A DNA stretch of 64,000 bases from Brugia malayi. Taxonomy: Eukaryota; Nematoda; Chromadorea; Rhabditida; Onchocercidae. The notes under the pieces were generated by a model. The model was given only the letters and a program-made list of their open reading frames with translations. It searched no databases and was not told where the DNA came from. The position numbers and the translations under genes were made by a program. Each line of letters starts with the position of its first letter. Within the stretch, counting starts at the first letter, position 1. The stretch spans positions 10,606,187-10,670,186 of the forward strand of contig NW_025062475.1 of assembly GCF_000002995.4 (NCBI RefSeq). The letters run 5' to 3'. Below, in pieces: positions 52,128-64,000 of the stretch.

Positions 52128-55100
52128 ATGCGGCAAATTATACGAAGATTTGCAATACATTTCGTAATAATTATAAATGTGAGTTTCTTTTAAAATTTTT
52201 TAAATTTTCAATCTAAATGTAATGAGAAACTTTCCAAATGCGAAATTTTTTTAGACTTAAATCTCCTTAATTAGTCAATTATTAATAACTTTCATCGTTT
52301 TCCATTTCTTTATTTTAGAGAATTTAGAGAGAAAGAAACTGAATGAGAAGTGAGTGATGTGGGCTAATAAATAAACGTCTGACGTTTCAAATGAAAATAA
52401 TAATAATATTGAAATTTAAATAACTTTGAAAAATCTGAATTCTTCCAATCTTAAAATTATCACTAATAATTCATTATTATTTGGGTGAGAAAGTGAAATG
52501 GAATCTTGCAAGAGGTCACAATTTATTTATGAATGATTTCATTGGCAAAATCATTTCATCTTTGTTTCTTAGAAATCTTTGCATTTCTTAAAAATGTGTA
52601 CGTATTGGGCGGAGAAAAGGTCTTTGTTGAATTCGCACTTCTGTGGCTTTTGCTCTTTGGCGGTGATTTTTGATTGATCCATTAATGAAAATTAACACTA
52701 ATTTAATTTTGCTTCAAATATTTCCATAGGGAATGTCTATAAATTGACATCATAATTAATATTATGAACCATTAGTGATCTAAATTAATTTAATTCAAAG
52801 AAAATTAATATAATCTAAAGCAATTTAATTCAATGCAATTGGTTGAAGTTTGTGAACATGAATTTTATGGAATGAAATTCAGTTTCTAAAAATTCTGAAA
52901 TCTCAGATTTATCTTTCTTGATGTTCCAAATTACTTTCAGGTAGTACTGATCTATAGAAATACTACAGCAACTCCTGATCATAACCCATCATTTGACTAT
53001 CACTCTCAACACCACACCGATAATCAGAGAACATCAAGATTTAACGAAAATGAACAAAGTCAACAAAAAATCGCTGATGTTTTGGATGATAAATCAATCA
53101 ATAATGTACACATTCAAATATTTCTGGTTACTCCAAATAAAACTCCCACAAACTCCAACATACGAACAAATGAACTTCGTAATAAAGAAATAGGTAAACA
53201 ATTTCTCATCAGTTCTACTGTTACATTTGCGCTTTTATTTTCACGTTTATATTTTTAACTCTTCCATTTTTGTATAGTTATTAGTTTTTTTTTATCATGA
53301 AGTAAATATGATTGCATTGTTAGGCAGTCAAGAAAATCCCATATCACTTGAAATTGATCTTGAAAAAGGTACCGTAGACGAAGTAAGCAATAGCCGCCAT
53401 GTGTCGCCAAGGATCAATGATGAAGTGAGTAATGAATTTCTTAATTTTTCAAGATTTCGTTAAAAAATCCACAATGGATTGAAGAGTTATAGAAGTATCA
53501 TTAATAATAAATTAAATATAAAAGCGGAAATGACGAAAAATTCTCTTAAAACTTTAATTCACTTTTACGTAATGATTTTTGTTGTGTTGGTAATAGAAAA
53601 TTCAAAAAATTATACTGCTAATTTACATGTATACAACTAAGTTATAAAAGGAATTCCATTACATTTACAAGAAAAATCGCTTGAGCAGTGGTTTAATGGT
53701 TTAAAAAAGTAAGTTTCTAGTGAAAAGAAAAATGCTTTATGGACTTTTTATCTATCAATTTTGTTTTAAATTAAAAAAATTTCAAATGTACCCACATTTC
53801 TTTTTAAAATGAGATTTAAAAAATCTTTAATTAATATTTTTCAGGGAAACATTGCAACATTTATTCAACCGATTGATCAAACTAATAGAAATAGCAAAAA
53901 TGGAATGCAATCCAAGAAATTTGAAGGATTATCAATTGAAGAAATCGAACCATCGAAGAGATTTAAATCAAATTCTGATAATGTAGCAGCAATAGACAGA
54001 AATTGGCTGAGAGCTAATTTTGATAAAATGAGTCCAGCTACTTTGAATGTATCGGAAAACGGATTTTCAACATCGAATCATATCAATAACATTAATTCGA
54101 ATTCATCTACCTATAGATTTGGAAACTTAGAATCAAGCCATATCGTAGATTATTCGTCATTTTTCACAAAAACTCCATCTATGCAAACAACTACACTAGT
54201 TTCAGATTTCGAAGTTGTTTTCATTTCTCCTGAACAAATTCCCACTACTACAACAATTTCTATTACTGATAATGAAATGCTATTAAAGCAAACATCAGAT
54301 CAACAAAGTTCTGATGCAACAATTAATTTTAATCCCAAAATATTTTATGAAGATAAACATTCCGGAACGTCAAGCACACAAACCGTGCACTTTCTTCCTA
54401 ACACCTACAGGATTTCAGAGAATGAAACAGATTTCAAAAAAACGATTTTTTCAAGCACTGGTCATAATGCCGTTTCTAAGAATATTTTACCTTTTGAACC
54501 ACTTTTAACTTCCACAGTTTCTTTGCCAAATGCAACACCGGAACTATTAATTTTTACTAACAAAAAAAAATTTGATCCAGCTCACGTTGGAATTAAACTA
54601 CTACCGGTATTCGATGAAACCAGTAGATCGTCAGGTATAACTTTGATTGAAAACATTACTGAATCGAAAATTAATTCTGAAAATCAGTCATTATATTTTG
54701 GTCCAGCACATCCGGTTGCTTTCATTGCGGTAGGTGATCGAGAGATTCTGGATGAGCAAAAGTCACACAGAGAAGCTTCATCAGTTCTCACAATTCCGCA
54801 TATTGCAGTTGGCGAACAGATCAGTGAGATGCAAGAAACTTATCCTTCAGATTCCGCTGAAGATGAAACTATGATTATGGGAAGACAATCAATGATTGAT
54901 TTATTACAAAAACAGGATAGTATTAATACAAAACGTATTTCATCTCAGGAACATACGATGGAATCAGCTGAAATAGCAGAGCAAACACAATTCAAAAAGC
55001 CTTTTCGTTCCGGATTTAATTCAAGAGATGGAATAATTTTACCTGATCTTACTACTCAAGGGCAAAACATTTCCTCGCCGGAAATATTTTTAATTCCAGA

Positions 55101-58100
55101 ACAAGATTTTATGGCTTCTCAACCGGATTACATAGAACCGATTGATTCAGTAAGAACTTTAATTTCGAGTGAGCATGCACCACCGTCTGCTGAATTTGGA
55201 ACAAAGCGAGGGAAAAGTGAAATTCTGAAATCTGAATTAATAACATCGGTTAGCATTCATTTGCTAGAACTATTAAGACATAATTTATTCAACCACAATT
55301 ATCATTAAATCTAACCAGACTTCAAGCAATTAGTGATAAAGTAAATATTTCAGAACGTGATTTCAGAATTTCATAAATAAAACTATTGAGAATGAAGTAT
55401 AGTTGAGATATTGAGATACTTCTCAGTAGGGCAATAGATCTGTTTACAGTTTTAGGATTTCTATTCAAAGATAATTTAAATGATAGCAAAGATAAAATGA
55501 TTTCACTTCTAATGATTCTATTACTTTCTGTTCAAAATTTGTCAAGAGTCGGAATGTAAATATAACTAGTTATTGATAATCAATGATAAATGATTAAAAT
55601 TTTGTAGCAATCAAATACAAACAAAATAAAGGTCAGTGAACCGATCTATTGTGATAACATTGCTACCAATGAAGGTAACTTATTTTTATTGAGGAAATTA
55701 TTTTTTTTTTTAATTCTTGAAGCATGAAAGAAGCGATGTCACATATGATTAGGAAGACATATTTTAGTATGAATTTCTTACTAATGGGAACATGATGTGA
55801 TATTTCAAATGTAAAATTTTGTGCTAATTTTTGGAGTATGGAAAGAATTCGGTAGAAATTTAAAAGTAAAATTAAAATTAATACGGTAGTCATACGATGT
55901 CATACGAAAAGATTTTAGAAATATTAACTTCGAAGTGCTAAATAATTTTTATTGTAGGTGAATGTCCGATAGTAAATGATAAATCTGATCAAATACGATC
56001 CGATATATTATTCTTATTAGATACTTCTCATAATATTACTAAAATATACTTTCAACAAGCGGTGAAATTTATCATGGACACCGTAGAACAATTTAAAAAT
56101 ATTGGTCCTGATGGAGTGCAGGTTAAATTAGATTTATTAAAATTCATTAAATTTCCATAATTTAAAAATAATGATTAAAATAAAAATATTAGTAACGAAG
56201 TTTTACTTCATTTTAAAAATGTCATTTTTAATAAAATTTTAAAGTTTAAATTCATTTTTATTGAGCAGATTTCATTGGTACAGTTTACACGTGAACCAGT
56301 GCTGGAATTTTCATTCCGTAAGCATAATTGTAAACCTTGTCTTCTTGCTGATATTGGTGATACTGAATACATCAGTGATTTGAATAGTGTTGATAATGTC
56401 ATTCATAAAGTTGTCAAATATGGTTTTAGCAAACGAAGAGTAAGTTTAATAAAGATTTTCAGTTTCTTTTTTTTTAAAAAAACAATCAAATTAATTTATA
56501 AAATTTAAACTATCAAAGTATTAGAATAAAATTTGCAAATCTTTTCACTTGATATAAAAATTCTTTTATATCACTGCAATATCTTCTTTACTTTAGGGTG
56601 ATAGGGATGAAGTGCCGAATGTACTTGTAATGGTCAGTAGCGGTATGTCCAGTGGTCAGTTCCATGAAGCGTTACAGGTAAGCTTATTTTATAATTAACT
56701 CAAAATCTAAACGATTTCTTCATCGTTAGCTTATCTCATGCAAAAAGGCCAGTTAAATTGTTCGTCTTATACTGTCATCAAAGCAAATTATGAATGGCTT
56801 AACATAAAATGGACAATGGCCAACAAAGATGTCCAAATGCAATTTAATTTAAAAATAGTAATTAATTTTAGTTACTTGATCCAAACAATATAACTGTAAT
56901 AATAGTATCCATCAAAGATACAAATCCTCAATTGATTAAACAACTTATCAGAGACGAGCATCATAATCTTATCTTCAATGTAACTGCAGTGAACAATGGT
57001 CAACTAGCTGATCATTTAGCAAAGCATATTCGAACCACTACAAAAGGTTAATTAAATTTTGCCATGCGAAATTTTTAAAATAAAAAAAAGTTGAAATTCA
57101 CGAATGTAATAAAATTATTGCAGTAAAAAATTTTAATAATTTGATCGCACCAAATGGATTCTTTTTGAAAATTTCATTAGAGGTAAGGTAGATAGGTAAT
57201 TCGGTTAAAAATGGATTGAGACTGTTTACGGTAGCAAATAGTGGTATTGTTTTTCTAAATTATGTCTAATTTAAACCATATAATATGTTTGAAAATTTTA
57301 AGAAAAATTAGCATTTTTCGAGAATAGAATAGCAATGGAAATGGATCAATCAGTTCAGGAATTTACTGTTCAATGTTTAAATGATGGATTCAATGTAACA
57401 TTTAAATTACTCAAATCATTTGGTGGAACTATCGTTGTTCGGGGTATGAGAGAAAAAGCTTATTGTTGATTAATATTCTTCAAATAGTTTTGGTTTTATT
57501 TTACTAATTTAACCCATTTGTTCAATATAAAAGCTTTGATTTGTTATCTTAAGTGGATAGCAATGAAAGTTTTTTTTTTTTCTTTTTTATTTTCAATTAT
57601 CAAAAATTTTTTTGCTGGCTGATTAATTTTATTTTTACACTAATTACTGAAATAAATTTGGTTTATTTAAGGTAAAAATATGACGAAAAATTGTTCAAAA
57701 ATTATTCAAGCTGAACAATTCGGTGAACGTATTGACACTCGTGAAGTTCATTTCTTCATTAGTTTTAAGCAATGTGATATTGAAGAAATAATATCGGTAA
57801 GAATTTTTATTTATTAAATTAATAGAACGATGGTGAAAACTCAGATTTGTCATTTGCTAATTTATATTTCATGCTATCAGTGAGAGAGGGAATAAGAGAG
57901 AAGAGGGAGAGAGAGAGAGAGAGAGATTAGTCTAATCAAGTAGTTATCACAGTTGACACGATTCAGTTGTCATAGCTATAAGAAAGCAGCGATAGTTATT
58001 GTAACTTATTGCTGATGTCATTTTCACTGTCCATTCTTGACAATAATTAATAATAATGATAAAGTGATAACATAAATTTAATGATAAAGTGATAACACCT

Positions 58101-61001
58101 TTTTGCTCGCTGTTTTATTGAACTTTATAGAATTAATAGTATTCCATAGAAGAATTTGAATCAATTTAAATTCGCAGGTAAATCCAGCAGGACTGAATTA
58201 TTCCGCACTGATCAATATAATTCACGACAAATGGTTAGTAAGTGATGCAGATAAGGGATTTGTTCTTCAGTGTTATCAACCTCAGCAGTTACACGAATTA
58301 ACAAATTTGCGCATTAATCAGCGCCCACAAGGGTTAGAATAATTTACCTTTAATATATTAGTTCAATTTATAAAAATTTAGTTAAAATATTTCAGTTAGA
58401 AACTTAAGTATATTTGTTTTTTGAAGGATTAAATTTCTCCAAAAAATTTATAGGGAATTTGTTTTTTTTTTTTTTTTTTAAATCCTAATTTTGAAATTGT
58501 AGTTCTTTTGCTGTGACTGATATTGAAATTTTATTCATAAAATTTTTGTAGTAAGAGAGAAGCAAAGTGAAAAAAAAGACGACTATAAAATATGGTGCTA
58601 TTATAATAATAAAGTTTGCCAAAACTTTTTTTCCAATTTTTCGAAATAATTTTGTAATTTTAAAGTTTGAAAATAACCTATCTTTTGAGTGCCAATTTTT
58701 TTTCTTTGTTAATTTTAGTGATATTAAAATAGCAAAAATATTACCACTGAATTCAATACCACCATTATGTAATTATACAATTCGAGCGGATACACCAAAT
58801 GGACCGATAATCCAATATGCTAAACTTGGCGATACTATCTATCATAAATGGGAATGTGAAAATAATCACCGTATGATTCTTTTTTTTTTTGTTTAATTCT
58901 TTAATTAAAAAAATATTTCAGCATTAATTGTAAAATATGGTTTCCTCTACTGTGTGAATTATATACTGAAATTATTTTTGTCGCAAACTTTTAAATATTT
59001 TAATGACATATTTAACTTTTACAAGTGCGTTTGCTTTACATTTGGTGTGAACTTTTTCAATTCAATTTTTTTAACAAAATTTTGAATGGGAATAATTAAA
59101 ATTTCCTGATTCTTTAAAATTTAGTTTAATCCCATTCTTTTTAGAGTAACTGAAAAAATGTAATCGCTTTAAAATCGAAACATTGCAGAAGCATTAGATT
59201 TATACGGATTACACATTCATGATTGTTATGCTAAATCAGAAAGCAAACAACAACAACAACATATTATAATCGATAGTAAAGGGTAGAAACTTTTTTTCCT
59301 CAAAATTATCATTTGATTGGAAAAAAAAAAACTTCATTTTGAAAGGTTTTTAGCAATCAAACTTGAAAAGATTTTAAAAATCGAACAACATAGCACTGAT
59401 CATTAATGAGGCTTAAATAAACTCTCTTCTATATTCAATAAATAATTTGTAGTTACCATGCAGAAGTGCTCGCCTTTTTCTTTTCCTCTTTTTTTCAAAA
59501 TATTTCGAAAATGAATTAAAATAAAAAAATATTTGCAGCTGTATTGCGGATGCGAATATTGTTAACGATGTGATTTACTCCGATGATAAACTTATGGCTT
59601 TTGCATATGTCAAAGTTTTTAAACTTACCAATTCGGAACATTTATCATTTCATTGCAAGATTAGTTTGTGCATTAAAAGAGCGGATGGTTGTGAAGGAAT
59701 TACAGTAATAAATTTTGTCACTTTGTTTTTTTTTTTTTTTTCCTAAAAATTTTTCGGCATTTGTAATTAGAAATAATTTAGCAAGCTCATTATTGTATTG
59801 CTATAGTATTGATGTAAATTTAGCACTTATAAATTCTCTGAAATTTTCTTCATTATTTGATTGCAAAACTTTAAACTTTTTTTCAAAGAAAAACTAGAAA
59901 ATTTCATTGGAAATTATTTAAGAAAAGGTTAACATAATCAGAGAATTCTCGAATGTAAACTACAAAAAATATTTTATAAAAACTCATATAGCATACTAAT
60001 ATTCATCGCCAAATGTTTAACACTTTGATACGTTTTTGAATTTTAAGTATAATTGAAAACACTTATAAGTGAAAAAATTTTTAAATCTTATTTTCTAGGT
60101 TTTCATTTGTTTTTCTTTCTACCAAAAAAATTCCCAAAATAAACATATTTATAGCCACCTCGATGTCCAGGAACCGATTACAAAGATTTATTGATTTATC
60201 ACCGGAATCGTCATAATACGGAATCTTTCTTGGCTGCGCTAACCACTGAGGAAGAAGTTAGATTTACCGTTGTTCCATCAATGAATGTTACCGATTCAGC
60301 CTTTTCGCATCAAACCGTTAAGGAACTCTCAAATACAAATTTACTTTGGTTGATGGTTATCCTTATTGCCTTATCTGCTATTATCCTTTTGATCCTTATC
60401 AGGTTCAAATTTTAATTCTTAATCCTATCTTTTTTTTTTTTTTTTGGTTTGAAACTAGTTAACACCACTATTGTTATTGTTATATGTATTTGATCATTTT
60501 GACAGATAATTATTATTTTGAAAACTATAATTTTTATCCTATTCAAGTATGATACTTGGATTATAAAAAATATATCTGCTTAAAAATGTATCCAAAATTT
60601 AACTGAAATTGAAGATTAATATTGTATTCCAGTTCTGACCAATTTTCAGATACATTACTAGAATGAATAGCAAGGATGAATTTATAGCTTCGGAAAGTTT
60701 AAAAAGGCATAAAACTATCGATAACATTGATTACATCACATCTGCAACAACATTTGCAAAATTTTTGTCAAACGAAAAAAGGGTAAAGAAGGAGCAAAAC
60801 GATGCGTGTCGTAGCGAATCGCTAAAAGGAAAAAATAATGATGGAGAAATAAAAACTGAAATCGTTTCTGTTAGTCTAAATTCTACTAACGATGGAATTA
60901 GACCATCCGTTAAGTATGATTCTTCGGATGGCACTGTATCAGCCACGGAATCTCGTCATGTTCAATTTGATCAACATGATGGATCTTCTTGGTCATTTTA
61001 A
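52128..61001 (+). CDS. vWA plus ZP-domain transmembrane protein (cuticlin-like, CUT-6 architecture)
   Basis: Sixteen exons: 52128-52178, 52941-53193, 53324-53424, 53845-55168, 55958-56121, 56269-56439, 56597-56677, 56872-57046, 57303-57443, 57672-57796, 58178-58332, 58719-58870, 59189-59282, 59539-59704, 60155-60402, 60650-61001; phases join, 1250 residues. Order: signal peptide (MRQIIRRFAIHFVIIIN plus VVLI); Ser/Thr/Asn-rich region to about 577; vWA at about 590-770 beginning SDILFLLDTSHN, where the metal site DxSxS reads DTSHN; ZP module at about 793-1055 with cysteines in FTVQC, FKQC, VLQC, LCNYTI, WEC, HDC, GCIAD and CKISLC plus the nematode signature LGDTIYHKWEC and CEGIT.PPRC; membrane helix 1114-1133; 117-residue tail. 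vWA-ZP proteins such as CUT-6 assemble in the cuticle. The donor after 55168 is chosen for phase. Confidence 0.85.
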
Positions 61002-61501
61002 TACTAAAATGTTTATACTTCTTTTTGATTTATCTCAATTTTAATATTCATCTCACAATTAAAATTTGCCGCAAATACGATATTATCAAATCGTTTTTTA
61101 TATAATACTGCAATTCTTTTTCATTTGTCTTTTATATTAATCCCTTATTTACATGAATAAGATGAAATAGAGATATTACGCAAATATTGTTCTAAACCAT
61201 AGTTTTCCTTTAAGAAGTGATAAATACTATAAAAAATTACTGTATGTTAGTATGAAAATTTTTGAAATTAACTCGATCAATAGTAATTAGTTTTCTAGAA
61301 CTATAAAATTTTATCGACCAGCTGCTAACTTCTAGGAATCTCAAAATTACTCCATATATTTTTGAAACTATTTCATGCACCTAATATTATTACAGTATAA
61401 AATAAAAATTTCTTTTATTTCAAATTACAGAGAAATTACAGTAAATTATTTTTTTAATCAAAAGTCGTTTTGGAAAACAGCAATACAGTTGCATTTTACA
61501 T
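61002..61501. other. Intergenic region, 3' side of the vWA-ZP gene
   Basis: About 500 AT-rich bases holding the likely 3'UTR of the vWA-ZP gene (nearest AATAAA at 61401-61406) and then the inner edge of the right arm. No coding signal. Confidence 0.5.
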
Positions 61502-61505
61502 CATA

Positions 61506-61724
61506 TCAATCCCATTTCCATCCTCCGTGACCAAACGAATGATGACCGTCGTGATGTGGGTGATGGTGGAAATGTTGCTGATGCCACGGGAAGTGTCCAT
61601 GATGGTGATGGTGATGATACTGATGCCAGGGTTCATCCCAGTCATCGTCCCACCAGCCAGATGCTGTCACCGATACTGTCAACAGAGCTAGCAATAATAT
61701 TGTGGCAAATCGCAGTGATACCAT
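61506..61724 (-). CDS. Secreted His/Trp/Asp-rich peptide, long form (right copy)
   Basis: 72 residues, same as 45459-45677 except for His in place of Arg after the five-His run. The signal peptide, the GWWDDDWDEPW head and the HSFGHGGWKWD end are intact. The mirrored 5'UTR intron (61727-61852) and TATA box (61915-61922) are present, so this copy should be expressible. The 3' flank beyond the stop is unique to this locus. Confidence 0.8.
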   Translation of the reverse strand: MVSLRFATILLLALLTVSVTASGWWDDDWDEPWHQYHHHHHHGHFPWHQQHFHHHPHHDGHHSFGHGGWKWD

Positions 61725-61914
61725 CACTGCAATACAGATAATTAGCATTTAAGACATCGAATTACGCCACAAAAAATGACCAAGGAGATAAGTTAGGTAA
61801 TTATCGATTAAATAAACTTTAGTAAAAAGGAATGACTAATGGAGAAACTTACTGAGTACTTGTTAGAAGAGGTATTCTGTTCAGGTTGCTATAAGGAAGT
61901 TCAGAAAAGAGATG

Positions 61915-62055
61915 CTTATATATCAAATACTGAAACAGGCTTAGAATTAGGTTAATGGGAAAAGAATTTTTTTATAGCTTCTTGTTGGACTGCAATTTTC
62001 CCACTTCCAGTCTTACAAGTAATATTAGCTTTTGGCCTAATTTCGGGTATTTAAG
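61915..62055. promoter_or_regulatory. Bidirectional promoter region of the right peptide gene pair
   Basis: Mirror of 45129-45268: a TATATAAG box on the minus strand at 61915-61922 for the long gene and TATTTAAG on the plus strand at 62048-62055 for the short gene, facing outward from each other. Confidence 0.55.
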
Positions 62056-62226
62056 TTGTTCTCAATTCATTTCCACCGCGACATTCTCATTAATTCTTCT
62101 CTTCCTCATTAAGTTAGAACAGGGCAATATTTTCTAAATATTTTTTTAAATTTTTATTTCTGTTCCTCACACAGTACTGTTGATTAAAGCTGCCGAATAA
62201 CAATTTCAAGATTCTTTCAGGGGGAA

Positions 62227-62400
62227 ATGGTATCACTAAGATTTGCCACAATATTATTGTTAGCTCTGTTGACAGTATCGGTGACAACATCTGACTGGTG
62301 GGACGATGACTGGGATGAACCATGGCATCAGTATCATCACCATCACCATCATGGACACTTCCCTCATCAACATTTCCACCATCATTCAATAGGTCACTAA
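62227..62400 (+). CDS. Secreted His/Trp/Asp-rich peptide, short form (right copy)
   Basis: 57 residues, with no difference seen from the left copy 44783-44956. The ATG follows a GATTCTTTCAG acceptor (62220) by six bases. Either a cis intron with an unidentified 5' exon or spliced-leader addition would fit. The frame ends in TAA, where the longer paralogue reads on through Gly-Gly-Trp. Confidence 0.75.
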   Translation: MVSLRFATILLLALLTVSVTTSDWWDDDWDEPWHQYHHHHHHGHFPHQHFHHHSIGH

Positions 62401-62453
62401 GGATGGAACGATTTGTTTGCTGTAGATACTATTCGCTGTTTTTTTTTTTTTTG

Positions 62454-62479
62454 CATTTATCACCTGAAAGTGATAAATG
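62454..62479 (+). promoter_or_regulatory. Perfect 10-bp stem-loop in 3'UTR (right copy)
   Basis: CATTTATCAC, loop CTGAAA, GTGATAAATG, 53 bases after the stop of the short peptide gene. Identical to the left copy. It follows a 14-base T run. Confidence 0.5.
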
Positions 62480-62638
62480 ATAAGGACATCCGTGTACTCA
62501 TAAGACATTTGATTAAGAGAAGGGAAGAAGAGAGTTAACAACATCACTCGAATTTTCAGTCATGAACCGTGATAGCGATTATTGGGATGCTATGATTATT
62601 TCATATTGTAGCGATTGTTGGGCTGATACAATGTGTAG

Positions 62639-63120
62639 CGAAACTGGAAATAAAATATATCAAATAAAATAAAATTGTATTACATCCATAAAACTAAAAG
62701 TTGTCTTATTTCATGTAGACCATTTATTTTGTTTTCATCTTCCAAATAGATTGTTTACACGGTATTAGCTTCTTATTTAGTTGACCTCATAGCTATTATT
62801 TCGTCATTAATTGTAAATTATGTTTGAATTTACACCATTAACCACTTTGGCTTAACTGACTTCCTTTATGGTTTATCAACTGGTGATTAGATTTACTTAT
62901 AAACCAGGTCAAGATTAATTTCCCTTTCGGCAAGTCAATTTTTTGTAAATCGTGTACTTCGTTCATGCATACTGCTTGCTATACAAGGAGGTCACTCATG
63001 TTCAATTAGAATATATTATATACATATATTATATATATCAAACCACCATTAACATTCCAGAAATTGATCGATTATGACACTGGAATTCATAGGAACACAT
63101 TCAAGAATAACTTAATCTAC
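62639..63120. other. Flank between the right arm and the retroelement
   Basis: AT-rich DNA with AATAAA hexamers just outside the arm (about 62649-62675) that could end transcripts of the short peptide gene, and a TA-rich stretch near 63010-63040. No clear long terminal repeat was recognised. Confidence 0.45.
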
Positions 63121-64000
63121 AGGATGACGAACAAGTTTTAGAAAGGTTCAAAGGAAATATCACAAAAAACAATGGTAGATAGCAAGTTGCTTGGCCATGG
63201 AAAGAATCCAGAATCAAATTAAACGATAATTTCGGATTGTGTCTTGGTCGCCTAAGATCCTTAACTAAACAACTTCAGAACGATGAACTCAAATATGACG
63301 AAACGATTCGCGATCAGTTACTATTTGGCATTATCGAAAAGGTATTTGCAGAGATGGACCAGTTGGAGTTACTACCAATAAAAAGAAACCGCAACGATTC
63401 CTTTGGTTAAAGGATATAAACGGACAAGTAATAGATGATAATATTGAATATTATCGATTTAAACGAGTCCCATTTGGAATAATATCATCACTACTTTTAT
63501 TATCCGCTACACTTAACTATCATTTGGAAAATTACGACAATGAACTCGTTAACGAGATTAGAAAAAATCTCTATGTCGACAACACTACAGTATCAACCAA
63601 GTGTATCTACGCAAATATCAAGAAATGAAAAACATCTTTAACGATGCCTCAATGAGTGTTAGAGAATTCTTATCAAACAACAAAGAATTCAATTCTAAGA
63701 TTCCCGAACAAGATCAAGCAGAGACAAACGAGTTTAAAAGGATTCTTGGTATCAATTGGAACCCAGGTGAAGACATTAATTCAAATAACCCTAAAACCTT
63801 GGAAGAATCAAGTACCAATAAAAAGAACAGTATTACAGTTCCTAGCTTCTCAATATGATCCCTTAGGATCCCTAGTTCCATGTACAATGCCGATAAAATT
63901 ATTTCGTAAAAATCTTTGGAAAAAGAAAGTAAGCTGGGGCCAGTTAATAAGTATGGAGGATCAGAAGAATTGGGAAGATCTTACATGTGCATGGTCAATA
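63121..64000 (+). pseudogene. Decayed BEL/Pao retrotransposon Pol fragment (runs off the right edge)
   Basis: Blocks in three frames resemble BEL/Pao polyprotein in order. Frame from 63123: QVAWPWKE, then GRLRSLTKQL and a GIIEKV motif, with an in-frame TAG at 63180 and a TAA at 63408. Frame from 63389: [20 protein letters not shown] and YVDN (63572-63583), the reverse-transcriptase active-site region. Frame from 63601: FNDASMSVREFLSNN and KRILGINWNPGED. Frame from 63824: LQFLASQYDPLGSLVPCTMP to the edge, the Pao-specific (peptidase A17 family) region. The part normally found between GIIE and RFLWLKD is mostly missing, so there is an internal deletion besides frameshifts and stops. It cannot encode an active element. 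BEL/Pao elements are common in nematodes. Confidence 0.85.

Larger units (their letters stand above)
61502..62638. repeat. Right arm of a near-identical long inverted repeat
   Basis: Inverted copy of 44546-45681; coordinates pair to a constant sum of 107183 over both genes, shifting by one in the outer part because a poly-T run is one base longer. Homology stops after GTGTAG at 62638. Gene content and promoter elements mirror the left arm. Confidence 0.95.

Overview
The window looks like nuclear DNA of a parasitic nematode, most likely a filarial or other clade III species. It is very AT-rich. Genes are split into many small exons by GT-AG introns of about 70 to 900 bases, and acceptor-like sites often lie just upstream of start codons, which fits spliced-leader trans-splicing. 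It encodes nematode-type products (a cuticlin-like ZP protein and an expanded-family SH2 kinase) and ends in a decayed BEL/Pao retrotransposon. The organism is an inference; no marker gene names it.

Layout. 113-3129 (minus): FERM part of a PTPN3/PTPN4-type tyrosine phosphatase (C. elegans ptp-1 type), cut off by the left edge. 3.1-15.8 kb: a gene-poor block full of simple repeats. 15850-16701 (plus): intronless orphan. 18376-21270 (minus): ten-exon SH2 plus tyrosine kinase of the Fer/SPE-8 group. 23475-26396 (plus): nine-exon SLC17A9/VNUT-type vesicular nucleotide transporter. 30031-35317 (plus): APPBP2 (PAT1) homologue with an unusual N-terminal extension. 35.3-41.8 kb: gene-poor. 41853-44019 (plus): sepiapterin reductase.

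The most unusual region is 44.5-62.6 kb. Two almost identical arms of about 1.14 kb (44546-45681 and 61502-62638) lie in opposite orientation around 15.8 kb of single-copy DNA. Each arm carries two divergent genes for tiny secreted peptides that are extremely rich in His, Trp and Asp, so there are four gene copies. The two genes of an arm are themselves paralogues, one shortened by a stop codon, so the structure is a nested inverted duplication. Between the arms sit an orphan single-pass membrane protein (46389-47512, minus) and a 1250-residue vWA plus ZP-domain transmembrane protein (52128-61001, plus) with a very long Ser/Thr/Asn-rich ectodomain. A broken BEL/Pao element begins about 0.5 kb beyond the right arm.

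All exon models were read by hand from the sequence. Reading frames join across every proposed intron, but no transcript data were available. The neighbours form no evident pathway or operon. Two genes have possible neural roles (VNUT for ATP storage, sepiapterin reductase for tetrahydrobiopterin), but nothing in the sequence ties them together.
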